A DNA stretch of 64,000 nt from Acidobacteriota bacterium (GTDB taxonomy: Bacteria > Acidobacteriota > Blastocatellia > Pyrinomonadales > Pyrinomonadaceae): positions 124,001 through 188,000 of the forward strand of contig QQUY01000002.1 of the NCBI GenBank assembly GCA_003385635.1, given 5' to 3'. A program made the translations under genes and the position numbers. The notes under the pieces are model-generated. The model worked only from the letters and a program-made list of their open reading frames with translations. It did not search any database and was not told where the DNA came from. Shown here piece by piece: positions 8,416-16,518 of the stretch (within the stretch, counting starts at the first letter, position 1; every line of letters begins with the position of its first letter).

Positions 8416-8973
8416 CTACGCTGCGGCCAGCAGTGCTGCCTCCGCCCGTATCACCCCGTATTCGACCGCCACCCTTGCAAGGCTCTTCTTCATCATTCCC
8501 CGCGCACGGTTCAATCTCGACATTACCGTTCCGATGGGTATGTCAAGAATCTCTGCGATCTCTTTGTACTCGAAATCTTGCACGTCTGAAAGCACCAGCA
8601 CAGACCTGTAATGCTCCGGTAATTTATCAAGCGCGGTAAGGATCTGGCGGTCATTGATCCTTTCGGAAACCGGTTCATTCCCGGTCGCGTTCTCAAACAC
8701 GAACTCGTCCGCCTCCGTTAGGTACTTGGCCTTCGTGTATTTCTTCCGGCGGTGGTGATCGAACTTGTTAAACAGGATCTTGTAGAGCCACGCACGGCAG
8801 TTTGTGCCCGGTTCATATTTTGAAAAAGACTTCCAGGCCTGCATATAGGTTTCCTGGACCAGTTCCTCCGCTTCCGAATGATCCATCGTCAGCCTGTTAG
8901 CCGTCCTGTACAGCTCGTTCAGATACTGGATCGCTTCCGCTTCAAACAGTTCAAGTGTATTATCCGATTCCAT
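8416..8973 (-). CDS. ECF RNA polymerase sigma factor, SigH/RpoE-like
   Basis: The 185-residue protein has region 2 (YLNELYRTANRLTMDHSEAEELVQETYMQAW, then CRAWLYKILFNKFDHHRRKK) and region 4 (LPEHYRSVLVLSDVQDFEYKEIAEILDIPIGTVMSRLNRAR) close to SigH/SigR-like ECF factors. GGAAGGAG sits eight bases before the ATG. It faces the first ECF gene tail to tail, with a terminator between them. No anti-sigma gene is adjacent on its strand. SigH-like factors recognise GGAAT-type -35 boxes, so it competes with the 7705 gene as the reader of the promoters noted downstream; sequence alone does not decide. Confidence 0.92.
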   Translation of the reverse strand: MESDNTLELFEAEAIQYLNELYRTANRLTMDHSEAEELVQETYMQAWKSFSKYEPGTNCRAWLYKILFNKFDHHRRKKYTKAKYLTEADEFVFENATGNEPVSERINDRQILTALDKLPEHYRSVLVLSDVQDFEYKEIAEILDIPIGTVMSRLNRARGMMKKSLARVAVEYGVIRAEAALLAAA

Positions 8974-9083
8974 TTCAATAACTCCTTCCAGAATGATCGG
9001 CCCGAGAACCGGCGCCGTTTTCCGTTAGTCGTTCGGAATCGGAAATCCTTACAGATCCCGCAAAAATAATTCGTATCGGCTGA

Positions 9084-10418
9084 TCAGGGCGCCGGGACCA
9101 CGCTAGCCTCGACATTTTGCCCGGGTACCGTTGATTCGTGAGAAACGAAGTCCGACCGGGTCGTCAGGAACTCGACTAGGTCTTTGCTGAACAGAAGGTC
9201 GAGAGACCAGTCGATCGCAACACGGAGTTTCTTCTCAAGCCTTGGAAGTTTCATCAGATAGATGGTCCGCCATAGCCACCAGGCGACGAATCCAGAGAAA
9301 TTCACGCCCATGATCTGCGCTACACCTGTCCTTCGCCCGATCGCAGCAAGCTGGCCGATCGTCTCGAAGCTGAACGGTCTTGCTTTGCGGCCGTCGATCG
9401 CGGAAACAAGATTCCGGGCCAGTACCTTGCCTTGCCGTATTGCGTGCTGAGCCGTCGGAGGGTGAAAACCGCCCGATGCCGTATCAGGAACGGCGGCGCA
9501 GTCGCCAAGTGCCCATAGGCCGTCGAACCCCGCGACACTCATCGTCTCGTCGGCGAGCACGCGACCACTTTCTTTTGCGCAGGGAAGGGTGGATAGAATC
9601 GGATGCGCAGCGGTTCCGGCTGTCCACACGATCGTTCCAGCTTCGATCCGCGTACCGTCGCTCAGCGTCGTGGTCTTGCCTTCAACTTTGGTCACGAGCT
9701 TGTCCACGTGGATCTCCACTCCGCGCGATTCGAGTTTTTTCTCCGCATACCTTCCCAGCTTTGCGCTGAGCTCCGGGAGGATCACGTCGCCGCCGTGAAC
9801 CAGCACTACCCGGAGATCGTTCTCGGTCAGGTTCGGGTAAAACTTAAGGCTTTCGCGCAGGAAGTCGTTCACTCCCGCGATCGTCTCAACTCCGGCAAAC
9901 CCTCCGCCTGCGACAATGAAGGTCAGGAGCTCGTTCCTCCTGTCCGAAAGACATTCGAAATCAGCCTCCTCGAGCTTTGAAATGAGGCGGTTTCTCAGAT
10001 GGATCGCGTCCCCGAGGGACTTCATCGTCAAAGCGGTCCGCTCGAGTCCCTTGTTTCCGTAAAAATTGGTTACCGCTCCAAGAGCTAGAACAAGGTGGTC
10101 GTATTCCAGTTCGTGGTGATGATGGCTTTCCCCGTGTGAGACCGAGACCTTCCGCGCCTCGAGGTCTATGGCTTCCACATCTCCAACGAAAAATCTGACC
10201 CGCTTCAGGAGTTTTCTAAGTGGACTCACGATATGTGTGATGTCGAGGTCGCTGGCCGCCACCTCGTGAAGCATCGGCGTAAAGAGAAAAAAGTTCTCGC
10301 TGCTGATCAGAGTCACGTCAATGTCGCCGCGACGGCCGAGGACCTTCTCGAGCTCCAGCGCAGTGTAGAGACCGCCGAAGCCGCCTCCGAGGATAAGAAT
10401 TCGCTTCTTGGTGTTCAT
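9084..10418 (-). CDS. Type II NADH dehydrogenase-like FAD oxidoreductase
   Basis: The protein has 444 residues from the ATG at 10418. I chose that start because GGAGAG lies nine bases upstream and it begins MNTKKRILILGGGFGG, the FAD-binding Rossmann turn; an ATG eight codons earlier lacks these features. A second dinucleotide fold (TFIVAGGGFAGVETIAGV) near residue 165 and the segment LWALGDCAAVPD, which contacts FAD, match NDH-2 enzymes. These peripheral membrane proteins oxidise NADH and reduce quinone without pumping protons. The C-terminal region (YLMKLPRLEKKLRVAIDWSLDLLFSKDL) is amphipathic, as expected for membrane attachment. It is divergent from the 10570 gene. Confidence 0.88.
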   Translation of the reverse strand: MNTKKRILILGGGFGGLYTALELEKVLGRRGDIDVTLISSENFFLFTPMLHEVAASDLDITHIVSPLRKLLKRVRFFVGDVEAIDLEARKVSVSHGESHHHHELEYDHLVLALGAVTNFYGNKGLERTALTMKSLGDAIHLRNRLISKLEEADFECLSDRRNELLTFIVAGGGFAGVETIAGVNDFLRESLKFYPNLTENDLRVVLVHGGDVILPELSAKLGRYAEKKLESRGVEIHVDKLVTKVEGKTTTLSDGTRIEAGTIVWTAGTAAHPILSTLPCAKESGRVLADETMSVAGFDGLWALGDCAAVPDTASGGFHPPTAQHAIRQGKVLARNLVSAIDGRKARPFSFETIGQLAAIGRRTGVAQIMGVNFSGFVAWWLWRTIYLMKLPRLEKKLRVAIDWSLDLLFSKDLVEFLTTRSDFVSHESTVPGQNVEASVVPAP

Positions 10419-10493
10419 AGGTTGAATCTCTCCGGGAAGCATTCAATCGCTTTCGAACGCCAGGCTATTCCAATTCAAGAAGAAGAAAATTCT

Positions 10494-10521
10494 GGAATAT
10501 AAGCCCCGGTTCAGGCGATTC
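10494..10521 (+). promoter_or_regulatory. ECF-type promoter candidate A
   Basis: GGAAT (10494-10498), 17 bases, then CGATTC (10516-10521). The same layout occurs before four other units nearby. It lies about 50 bases before the small gene at 10570, which precedes a zinc anti-sigma candidate. Confidence 0.5.
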
Positions 10522-10569
10522 AGGTTCGGTGAAATCCCGCATCTTTAGAGCAAGGGGGACAGGAGCAAA

Positions 10570-10764
10570 ATGGAAAGAAGCCGCTACAAGAAAACCGGAA
10601 TGGTAGTGATATCCGGCAGGAACCCGACAGTGCCGAAGTTCAGGTCAGTCGCGGACGAAAGATTGAGCAAGGCACTGAAGAAAGCTATCAACCGTGAAAC
10701 TGCACCGCCCGATCTCGAAGCGCGTGTGAGATCGATATTCTGCGGCACAGATGAGGCCCTTTGA
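10570..10764 (+). CDS. Small protein upstream of anti-sigma candidate, function unknown
   Basis: A 64-residue basic protein with AGGAG six bases before the ATG and an ECF-type promoter pattern upstream. I recognise no family. The C-terminal half (KALKKAINRETAPPDLEARVRSIF) resembles the tail segments seen in some anti-sigma and small regulatory proteins, and it echoes the DAKARIREKF tail of the next protein. It could be a short regulator acting with that protein. Its stop overlaps a possible TTG start of the downstream frame, so the two are probably one transcript. Confidence 0.5.
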   Translation: MERSRYKKTGMVVISGRNPTVPKFRSVADERLSKALKKAINRETAPPDLEARVRSIFCGTDEAL

Positions 10765-10802
10765 GCAGCGCAGGGTCCGGTCCGCTCAAGACACAACCAA
10801 GA

Positions 10803-11096
10803 ATGAAGTTCGTTCCTAAAAGATTGCGCGGGAGAATTGTCCGATTCATTGCTGCCAGGTCGGATAGTTGCCTTGCGATCACCCGAAAAATGTCTGATTC
10901 AGTCGGCCGCGATCTGACCTTCTACGAAAGGTACAAGGTCTGGCTTCACTCTCTGATCTGCGATGCGTGCGTCCGGTATCTCGATCAGATCAGGCTCCTG
11001 CATATTGAAACGGGGCGCTTCGCTCCGGGCGAACCATCTGCCAGGCTTACAGAAGATGCCAAAGCGAGGATCCGTGAAAAGTTCCGCGACCACTGA
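10803..11096 (+). CDS. Zinc-finger anti-sigma factor candidate (zf-HC2)
   Basis: From the ATG at 10803 the protein has 97 residues. A TTG at 10761 would add 14 residues and overlap the upstream stop; I prefer 10803 because the N-terminus then aligns with the paralogue at 13215. The zinc motif is C23, then 25 residues, H49-x3-C53-x2-C56 (SDSC...LHSLICDAC), the arrangement of small zf-HC2/ZAS anti-sigma factors that hold ECF sigma factors in the cytosol. There is no membrane segment. The ORF ends in ARIREKFRDH, much like the paralogue. The likely partner is the ECF factor at 7705, 2.5 kb away (inference). Confidence 0.7.
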   Translation: MKFVPKRLRGRIVRFIAARSDSCLAITRKMSDSVGRDLTFYERYKVWLHSLICDACVRYLDQIRLLHIETGRFAPGEPSARLTEDAKARIREKFRDH

Positions 11097-11135
11097 CATC
11101 ACCCCTCTTTACCCGCCTGCTCAGAACAGCCTTTT

Positions 11136-11163
11136 GGAATAATGTAAAGACAATCCGTACTTC
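11136..11163 (+). promoter_or_regulatory. ECF-type promoter candidate B
   Basis: TTGGAATAA with GGAAT at 11136-11140. A GTACTT or TACTTC follows after 16 or 17 bases, so the -10 box is the least conserved of the five. A start near 11170 would leave about 40 bases before the debranching-enzyme ATG and would place the alternative GTG at 11170 at the transcript end. Confidence 0.4.
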
Positions 11164-11208
11164 AGAGCGGTGCCGGACCGGCAGAGCGTTGCCCGGCGGA
11201 GGACCGCA

Positions 11209-13158
11209 ATGATCACTCTACAAACACGAGCAGTATCTGAGCTTCAAAGCTCGACAGGAAAGGAATGGCTCGAGACGAACGGAATCGGGGGATACTCCTC
11301 CTCGACCGTTTCCGGGATCCACACCCGCAGGTACCACGGCCTTCTAGTTGCCGCAACGGACCCTCCACTCGGAAGGATGGTGCTTCTTTCGAAGTTCGAG
11401 GAAGTGCTGACGATCGGTGACTCGAGATACGGACTTTCGGCCAGCCGATATCCCGGCGCGGTCGATCCCGAGGGCTTTCGTTACATCAGGGAATTCCGTC
11501 TTGATCCCTATCCGGTATGGACGATCGAAGTCGGCGGGGTCGTGCTCGAACGAAGGCTGTTCATGCCGCACGGCAGGAACACGGTCGCATTCTCGTGGGA
11601 GGTCGTTTCAATTGAGAATGCCGACGCACCCGTAACATTGGAGGTCAGACCATTGTTGGCATTCCGCGATTATCACCATCTTCTGAGCGAGGAAGGAGAC
11701 CTCGAAGTTTCGTTTGAATCGGTCGGCGGAAAAGTCGCGGTGAGATCTTCGGTCGGTTCGCCGGAACTGTACTTTTCCAGCGAGGGTGCCCTGATCGAAA
11801 TGACCGGGTTCTGGTACCGCAACTTTGAGTACGGGATAGAACAGGAGCGAGGATTCGACTACACCGAAGACCTTTACCAGCCCTTCGTCCTCAGATTCGA
11901 CCTGTCTGTTCCAGCGAGGTTGTTCGCGTCGACCGAGAACGTTGATCCGGGCAAATGGGAAGGACTCGAGGCCTCTGAAACAAGAAGGCGAAGCGAATTA
12001 GTGGCGCGAGCCGGCTTTGGAAGCGGACTCGCTCGGCAACTGACATTGGCGGCTGACCAGTATCTGGTTAGGCGCGGAAGCGGACACACCGTGATCGCGG
12101 GATACCCCTGGTTCTCCGACTGGGGACGCGACACGATGATCTCCCTGCCGGGGCTGACTCTCTCTACCGGACGACCCGATATAGCCAAGGACATACTTTT
12201 CGAATTTTCAGATCATGTCTCTGAAGGGATGCTGCCAAACCGTTTTCCAGACGACGGCGAAGAGCCCGAGTACAACACGGTCGATGCAACGCTGTGGTAT
12301 TTCGAAGCGATCCGGGCATATCTTCAGGAGACAGGGGAAGTTGATACTGTGGGACAAAGTCTGTACAAGGTTCTGGCCGGGATCGTGGATTGGCACCTTC
12401 GGGGTACAAGGCACGGGATCGTTGTCGACGACGGAGGGCTTCTCAGAGCTGGCGAACCAGGGGTTCAGCTGACTTGGATGGACGCGAGGATCGGAGACTG
12501 GGTCGTGACGCCGCGAGCCGGAAAGCCCGTCGAGATACAGGCTCTCTGGTACAACGCGCTCCGAACGATGGAAGACCTTGCAAAACAGCTTGGAAAAACT
12601 GGCGAATCAAAGCGCTTCAGAGATCTTGCACTAAAGGCAAAACGGAGCTTCACGAATCTCTTCTGGAACGATGAACAGGATTGCCTGTACGACGTGGTAG
12701 CAGATGACCGAGCGGACGCGAGTATTCGTCCGAACCAGATCTTTGCTGTCAGCCTCTATCACTCGATGCTGTCCAAAGAGAAAGCGAGGAAGGTAGTCAG
12801 CAAAGTGCAACAGGAGCTGCTTACCCCGTACGGACTCCGTTCTCTAGCCGCATCCGATCCTGGCTATATTGGACGCTACGAGGGCGGTCCCTTCGAGCGC
12901 GATTCGGCATACCATCAGGGTACCGTCTGGGCGTGGCTTCTCGGTCCGTTTATTGAGGCGTTCCGACGTGTCAACCCGCCTAACGAAACGACGGAGAAAA
13001 GGGTGAGCGAGATGCTTGGTGCAATCGAAGGGCACCTGTTCGGCACAGGATTGAACCAGATCTCGGAGATCTTTGATGCCGAGCCGCCTCATGAACCGAA
13101 GGGCTGCTTCGCCCAGGCTTGGAGCGTGGCGGAGATCCTACGAGTGATACGAGAGTGA
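11209..13158 (+). CDS. Glycogen debranching enzyme (amylo-alpha-1,6-glucosidase family)
   Basis: The protein has 649 residues from the ATG at 11209, chosen because GGAGG lies at 11198-11202; the open frame also allows a GTG at 11170. The N-terminal domain (GKEWLETNGIGGYSSSTVSGIHTRRYHGLLVA) and the C-terminal (alpha/alpha)6 domain (GYPWFSDWGRDTMISLPGL, LTWMDARIGDWVVTPRAGKPVEIQALWYNAL, RYEGGPFERDSAYHQGTVWAWLLGP) identify a GH133-type debranching enzyme. It hydrolyses alpha-1,6 branch residues of glycogen in the cytosol. The neighbours include a subtilase with a glycogen-binding domain and a GH63-like glucosidase, so this is a storage-sugar locus. An ECF-type promoter candidate lies upstream. 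Confidence 0.92.
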   Translation: MITLQTRAVSELQSSTGKEWLETNGIGGYSSSTVSGIHTRRYHGLLVAATDPPLGRMVLLSKFEEVLTIGDSRYGLSASRYPGAVDPEGFRYIREFRLDPYPVWTIEVGGVVLERRLFMPHGRNTVAFSWEVVSIENADAPVTLEVRPLLAFRDYHHLLSEEGDLEVSFESVGGKVAVRSSVGSPELYFSSEGALIEMTGFWYRNFEYGIEQERGFDYTEDLYQPFVLRFDLSVPARLFASTENVDPGKWEGLEASETRRRSELVARAGFGSGLARQLTLAADQYLVRRGSGHTVIAGYPWFSDWGRDTMISLPGLTLSTGRPDIAKDILFEFSDHVSEGMLPNRFPDDGEEPEYNTVDATLWYFEAIRAYLQETGEVDTVGQSLYKVLAGIVDWHLRGTRHGIVVDDGGLLRAGEPGVQLTWMDARIGDWVVTPRAGKPVEIQALWYNALRTMEDLAKQLGKTGESKRFRDLALKAKRSFTNLFWNDEQDCLYDVVADDRADASIRPNQIFAVSLYHSMLSKEKARKVVSKVQQELLTPYGLRSLAASDPGYIGRYEGGPFERDSAYHQGTVWAWLLGPFIEAFRRVNPPNETTEKRVSEMLGAIEGHLFGTGLNQISEIFDAEPPHEPKGCFAQAWSVAEILRVIRE

Positions 13159-13214
13159 CTCAGAGAATGTATCCCGGAATCCTTCCGTGTTATCTTTCTT
13201 CTTAGTAGGTACGA

Positions 13215-13532
13215 ATGCCGGGAAGATTCTCAAGAGCGTTTCGGTCCCTCGCCGGAAGCGGGATCAGAAAGACGACGTCCAGCTGCCGCGTTGCGACCGA
13301 GCTGGTCAGCGATTCACTTAACCGCAAACTCACTATCCGCGAGCGGCTCCGCTTGCGTCTTCACCTTATGGTTTGCGGAGCCTGCCGCAATTATCTGTCA
13401 AACCTGAAGATGATGGGGGATGTCCTTGCTGAACCGATCCTTGGCGACGATGGCAGGGACGGTTTGTCGGACGATGCCGTCGAACGCATCCGCGAAAAAT
13501 TCAGAAATCGGCAGGGACAGATTGACGAGTAA
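13215..13532 (+). CDS. Zinc-finger anti-sigma factor candidate (zf-HC2), second copy
   Basis: This 105-residue protein has C24, then 25 residues, H50-x3-C54-x2-C57 (SSC...LHLMVCGAC), the same zinc spacing as the 10803 protein. The core SDSLNRKLTIRERLRLRLHLMVCGACRNYL is characteristic of small anti-sigma factors paired with ECF genes of the 7705 type. The ORF ends VERIREKFRNRQ, again like the other copy. It follows the debranching-enzyme gene by 57 bases and is probably cotranscribed with it. It has no membrane helix, so it would act as a soluble, perhaps redox- or zinc-sensing, anti-sigma. There is no sigma gene next to it, which is unusual. Confidence 0.7.
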   Translation: MPGRFSRAFRSLAGSGIRKTTSSCRVATELVSDSLNRKLTIRERLRLRLHLMVCGACRNYLSNLKMMGDVLAEPILGDDGRDGLSDDAVERIREKFRNRQGQIDE

Positions 13533-13591
13533 ACTGAAGGTGCATCGTGATTCCCGGTCACCTGCCTTGTACCGCCAGGACCCGCCATCTT

Positions 13592-13619
13592 GGAATAATC
13601 CTCTTTAGAACTGCGATAT
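13592..13619 (+). promoter_or_regulatory. ECF-type promoter candidate C
   Basis: TTGGAATAA with GGAAT at 13592-13596, 17 bases, then CGATAT (13614-13619). It lies 33 bases before the subtilase ATG and matches candidates A, D and E in spacing and in the GAT of the -10 element. Confidence 0.55.
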
Positions 13620-13652
13620 ACGCGCCTCGGACACCTGTCCGGGAGAACGCGT

Positions 13653-15098
13653 ATGAACACGATCCAGCGCCTTTCATCAGAGGCACACGACCATCATCAC
13701 GGACAAAACCGTTGGGCGGTCATACCGACCCGCGAAAAACTGAACGCCGACCCCGACCTTAGAGGGCGCGGAGTGACCGTCGCGTTCCTGGATTCGGGTT
13801 TCGTTCTGCATCCGGACATCGAAGCCAGGATCATTGAGTTCCACGACGTCGCCGGCGAGGAGCGCGACATGTCTGGGATTCACGAGCCGAGGCCGCATCA
13901 TTGGCATGGCACCCAGACAGTTGTTTCCTGCGCAGGTGAGGGTGCGCTTTCTGACGGGGTCTACCGGGGACTCGCCTCCGAATCGAACCTGGTTCTCGTA
14001 AAGGCAAGCGAGAACGGAATGATCACGGACCGGACGATCGAAGCCGGGCTCGAGTGGGTGTTGGAGCACCGCCAGCGGCTTGGGATCAGGGTCCTGAATC
14101 TCTCATTGGGCGGAGACGCTAACGTCAAAACAGTTGACAGTCGCATAAACACTCTTGCGGAGAGGCTTACCGATGCTGGCGTCGTCATTACGGTCGCCGC
14201 AGGAAACGACTCGGGATCTAAACCGATTCCCCCCGCGAGCGCTCCCTCTGTCATCACGGTCGGCGGATACAGCGATTGCAATTCGTTCGACGAAGATCAT
14301 TTTGACCTTTATCACTCGACCTTCGGAGCAACCTCAGACGGACTGATCAAGCCCGAGGTGATCGCTCCGGCAATGTATGTCGCCGCCCCAATTCTGCCGG
14401 GAACTGATGATTACCGTGCAGCCGAAGCACTTTCCGCTTTGTACTCGGCACCTGACTATCTTTTCGCGAAGCTCCTTCCGGTGCTTGGGCCTATTGCAGG
14501 GATCGGTCGCGAGTCCGAACCAGCCGCGGCGCGAACCGAAGTAGAGAGTCATATGCAGACGCGAAAGATAGTCGCGGCGCACTACCAGCACGTAGACGGG
14601 ACGAGTTTTGCGGCTCCGATCGCGGCCTCGATCGTGGCTCAGATGCTGGAAGCGAACCCCGGTCTCACTCCTTCGGTTGTTAAGAACATTCTCGTTTCCA
14701 CTGCAAGGAGGCTAGCGGGCTTTCCTTCGGTCCGGCAGGGATTCGGGATAGTGAACGCGGCGGCCGCGGTCGCCGCAGCGAGATCGGAGACCCATTTCCT
14801 TTCTAAGGAGGACTACTCGCCCCCTCGGATCGAGGGACGGCGGATCGTCTTCTCATTTCACGACGACAACGCCACCGACGTGAAGCTGGTGGGCAATTTC
14901 AACGACTGGAACGAGACTTCCGACTCATTCTATTCCTGCCGCAACGGACTCTGGTGCGCTTCAACGCCTTGCCTCCCGAAAGGACGGTACGCCTACAAGT
15001 TCCTGGTTGATGGAAAACGGTGGACTGAAGACGGCAGCCACGGGCTGAAGGAAGAAGACGGTTTTGGGGGATTCAATTCAATACTCGATCTCATTTGA
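13653..15098 (+). CDS. Subtilisin-like serine protease fused to a CBM48-type glycogen-binding domain
   Basis: This 481-residue protein has a complete S8 triad: D47 (VAFLDSGF), H85 (HWHGT) and S318 (DGTSFAAP), with oxyanion N185 (VAAGNDS). Residues 392-481 form an early-set/CBM48-like domain (VKLVGNFNDWN, then PKGRYAYKFLVDGKRW), the fold that binds glycogen in AMPK-beta and branching enzymes. No signal peptide is seen; the N-terminus is short and His-rich (HDHHHGQNRW), so the protease is probably cytosolic and could be recruited to glycogen. GGGAGA precedes the ATG by eight bases. It sits between glycogen debranching enzyme and aquaporin and has its own ECF-type promoter candidate. The substrate proteins are unknown. 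Confidence 0.88.
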   Translation: MNTIQRLSSEAHDHHHGQNRWAVIPTREKLNADPDLRGRGVTVAFLDSGFVLHPDIEARIIEFHDVAGEERDMSGIHEPRPHHWHGTQTVVSCAGEGALSDGVYRGLASESNLVLVKASENGMITDRTIEAGLEWVLEHRQRLGIRVLNLSLGGDANVKTVDSRINTLAERLTDAGVVITVAAGNDSGSKPIPPASAPSVITVGGYSDCNSFDEDHFDLYHSTFGATSDGLIKPEVIAPAMYVAAPILPGTDDYRAAEALSALYSAPDYLFAKLLPVLGPIAGIGRESEPAAARTEVESHMQTRKIVAAHYQHVDGTSFAAPIAASIVAQMLEANPGLTPSVVKNILVSTARRLAGFPSVRQGFGIVNAAAAVAAARSETHFLSKEDYSPPRIEGRRIVFSFHDDNATDVKLVGNFNDWNETSDSFYSCRNGLWCASTPCLPKGRYAYKFLVDGKRWTEDGSHGLKEEDGFGGFNSILDLI

Positions 15099-15111
15099 TC
15101 GAGTCCGGAAT

Positions 15112-15139
15112 GGAATAAGGGTGCTTCGAGGAGTGATTA
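15112..15139 (+). promoter_or_regulatory. ECF-type promoter candidate D
   Basis: ATGGAATAA with GGAAT at 15112-15116, 17 bases, then TGATTA (15134-15139). It lies 26 bases before the ATG at 15166 of the aquaporin gene and argues against the upstream TTG and GTG starts of that frame. Confidence 0.55.
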
Positions 15140-15165
15140 ATTGGTCGCCGGGAACGGTTGCAGAG

Positions 15166-15963
15166 ATGCTGAAAGCGGTGAAGGAACATTGGCCGGAATA
15201 CCTGATGGAGGCATGGGGACTCGGGATCTTTATGGTCTCGGCGTGCACGTTCGGAGTAGCGTTCTATCACCCCGGTTCTCCCTTGTTCTTTGATTCGAAG
15301 ATCGTGTCAGACGCGATGATGGGATTGGTGATGGGCCTGACGGCGATAGGGATAATTCTGTCGCCCTGGGGAAAACGGTCGGGAGCACACATCAACCCGG
15401 CGGTGACGATCACGTTCCTTTGGCTGGGAAAGATAAAGCCCGCAGACGCCGTGTTCTACATCTTCGCTCAGTTTGCAGGGGCATCTGCAGGGGTGCTTCT
15501 GTCGCGGGTGTTCCTTGACGGGCTGCTTGCGGACGCTTCGGTGAACTTCGTGGTCACGGTGCCGGGCGCAGGCGGTGCGCTGTCAGCGTTTACCGCCGAA
15601 TTCGTAATCTCGTTCCTTCTTATGACGATGGTCCTCGTTACAACGAATTCCACGCGGCTTATGAGCGCCACGCCGTTTCTTGCGGGACTGCTGATCGCGA
15701 ACTTCATAGTTTTCGAAGGTGCGTTCTCCGGGATGAGCATGAACCCGGCAAGGACCTTCGGATCGGCGGCATCGGCGAATGTCTGGACAGAAGCGTGGCT
15801 CTACTTTGTCGCGCCCCCATTGGCGATGCTTTCCGCAGCAAGGGTTTACGTGACGTTAAAAGGAAAGGGATCAGTTAAATGTGCGAAGTATCACCACCAT
15901 AACCGGCAGAGATGCATTTTCTGCGGAAAGCCGGACGAAGGGAGCGGGGCAAAAATTTCTTAA
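15166..15963 (+). CDS. Aquaporin/MIP-family channel
   Basis: From the ATG at 15166 the protein has 265 residues and starts MLKAVKEHWPEYLMEAWGLG, the usual beginning of this subfamily. Earlier TTG and GTG codons stay open in frame but lie inside the preceding gene or the promoter. Six membrane helices and both half-helix motifs, INPAVT (NPA 77-79) and MNPART (NPA 193-195), identify a water or small-solute channel of the inner membrane. A cytosolic tail with C239, HHH and C250-x2-C253 (CAKYHHHNRQRCIFCGK) could bind metal. It is first in a co-directional run reaching the GH63-like gene, with gaps of 9 to 85 bases, and probably serves osmotic balance. Confidence 0.9.
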   Translation: MLKAVKEHWPEYLMEAWGLGIFMVSACTFGVAFYHPGSPLFFDSKIVSDAMMGLVMGLTAIGIILSPWGKRSGAHINPAVTITFLWLGKIKPADAVFYIFAQFAGASAGVLLSRVFLDGLLADASVNFVVTVPGAGGALSAFTAEFVISFLLMTMVLVTTNSTRLMSATPFLAGLLIANFIVFEGAFSGMSMNPARTFGSAASANVWTEAWLYFVAPPLAMLSAARVYVTLKGKGSVKCAKYHHHNRQRCIFCGKPDEGSGAKIS

Positions 15964-15978
15964 GAGGTATTGGTAGTT

Positions 15979-16434
15979 ATGGTTATGACATTTAGATCAC
16001 TGGCACTCTCCATCGCGATATTTGCGGCGACCTTCGCCGCCTGCGCAGGAGCTGTAGAAGTAACCGAAAGTGAACGACGGGCAGGCGAAGAGGCGGCGGA
16101 ACTCGCAGCCGATTCTGACCTTATCGCTTCGGGCGCGCTTGAAGGAAGGGGCGGCCACGCAATGTCGGGAACGGTCAGCCTGCGGCAGTCCGGTAGCGGC
16201 TACATCCTGGAGTTCGGTGACGATTTTGTCTTCGACGGTGCCCCGGCACCGGTGGTCGCCTTTGGAAGAGAAGGCTACAGGAAGGAAACGCAGATCGGCT
16301 CACTCAGGCAAAACGAAGGGAAACACTTTTACAGGATCCCGGCAGCGATCAAGACCGGAGATTTTGACGAGGTCTGGGTTTGGTGCACGGATTACGATGT
16401 GCCGCTCGGGACGGCCAAGCTGGTACGCAGGTAA
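15979..16434 (+). CDS. Secreted DM13-domain protein
   Basis: The protein has 151 residues from the ATG at 15979, with GAGG 11 bases upstream; a TTG three codons earlier is also open. The N-terminus is a signal peptide (SLALSIAIFAATFAACAGA) that may end at a lipobox-like cysteine. The rest is a DM13 domain: GHAMSGTVSLRQSGSGYILEFGDDF, HFYRIPAAIKTGDFDEVWVWCTDYDVPLGTAKL, with the conserved cysteine in VWCTDY. DM13 domains are proposed to have a redox or electron-transfer role with cytochrome- or flavin-type partners. The next gene encodes an FAD oxidoreductase, so the two may work together in the envelope, though that enzyme shows no export signal. Confidence 0.8.
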   Translation: MVMTFRSLALSIAIFAATFAACAGAVEVTESERRAGEEAAELAADSDLIASGALEGRGGHAMSGTVSLRQSGSGYILEFGDDFVFDGAPAPVVAFGREGYRKETQIGSLRQNEGKHFYRIPAAIKTGDFDEVWVWCTDYDVPLGTAKLVRR

Positions 16435-16518
16435 GAGGATACAAAAAAACGATACTTCAAGGCTGGACGCGCAAGCGGGCGGCAAAGGGCTGACTAGTGC
16501 CCGATGAGGACGAAACCG

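Noticed and set aside
11178-11193. CGGCAGAGCGTTGCC before the debranching-enzyme gene as a sigma-54 promoter
   Set aside because: The distance between the GG and the TTGC element is one base short and the first element is off consensus. The ECF-type box just upstream fits better.
13176-13202. GGAAT before the second anti-sigma gene as a sixth ECF-type promoter
   Set aside because: Seventeen bases later the sequence is CTTCTT, with no YGAT, so the pattern fails. Readthrough from the debranching-enzyme gene is simpler.
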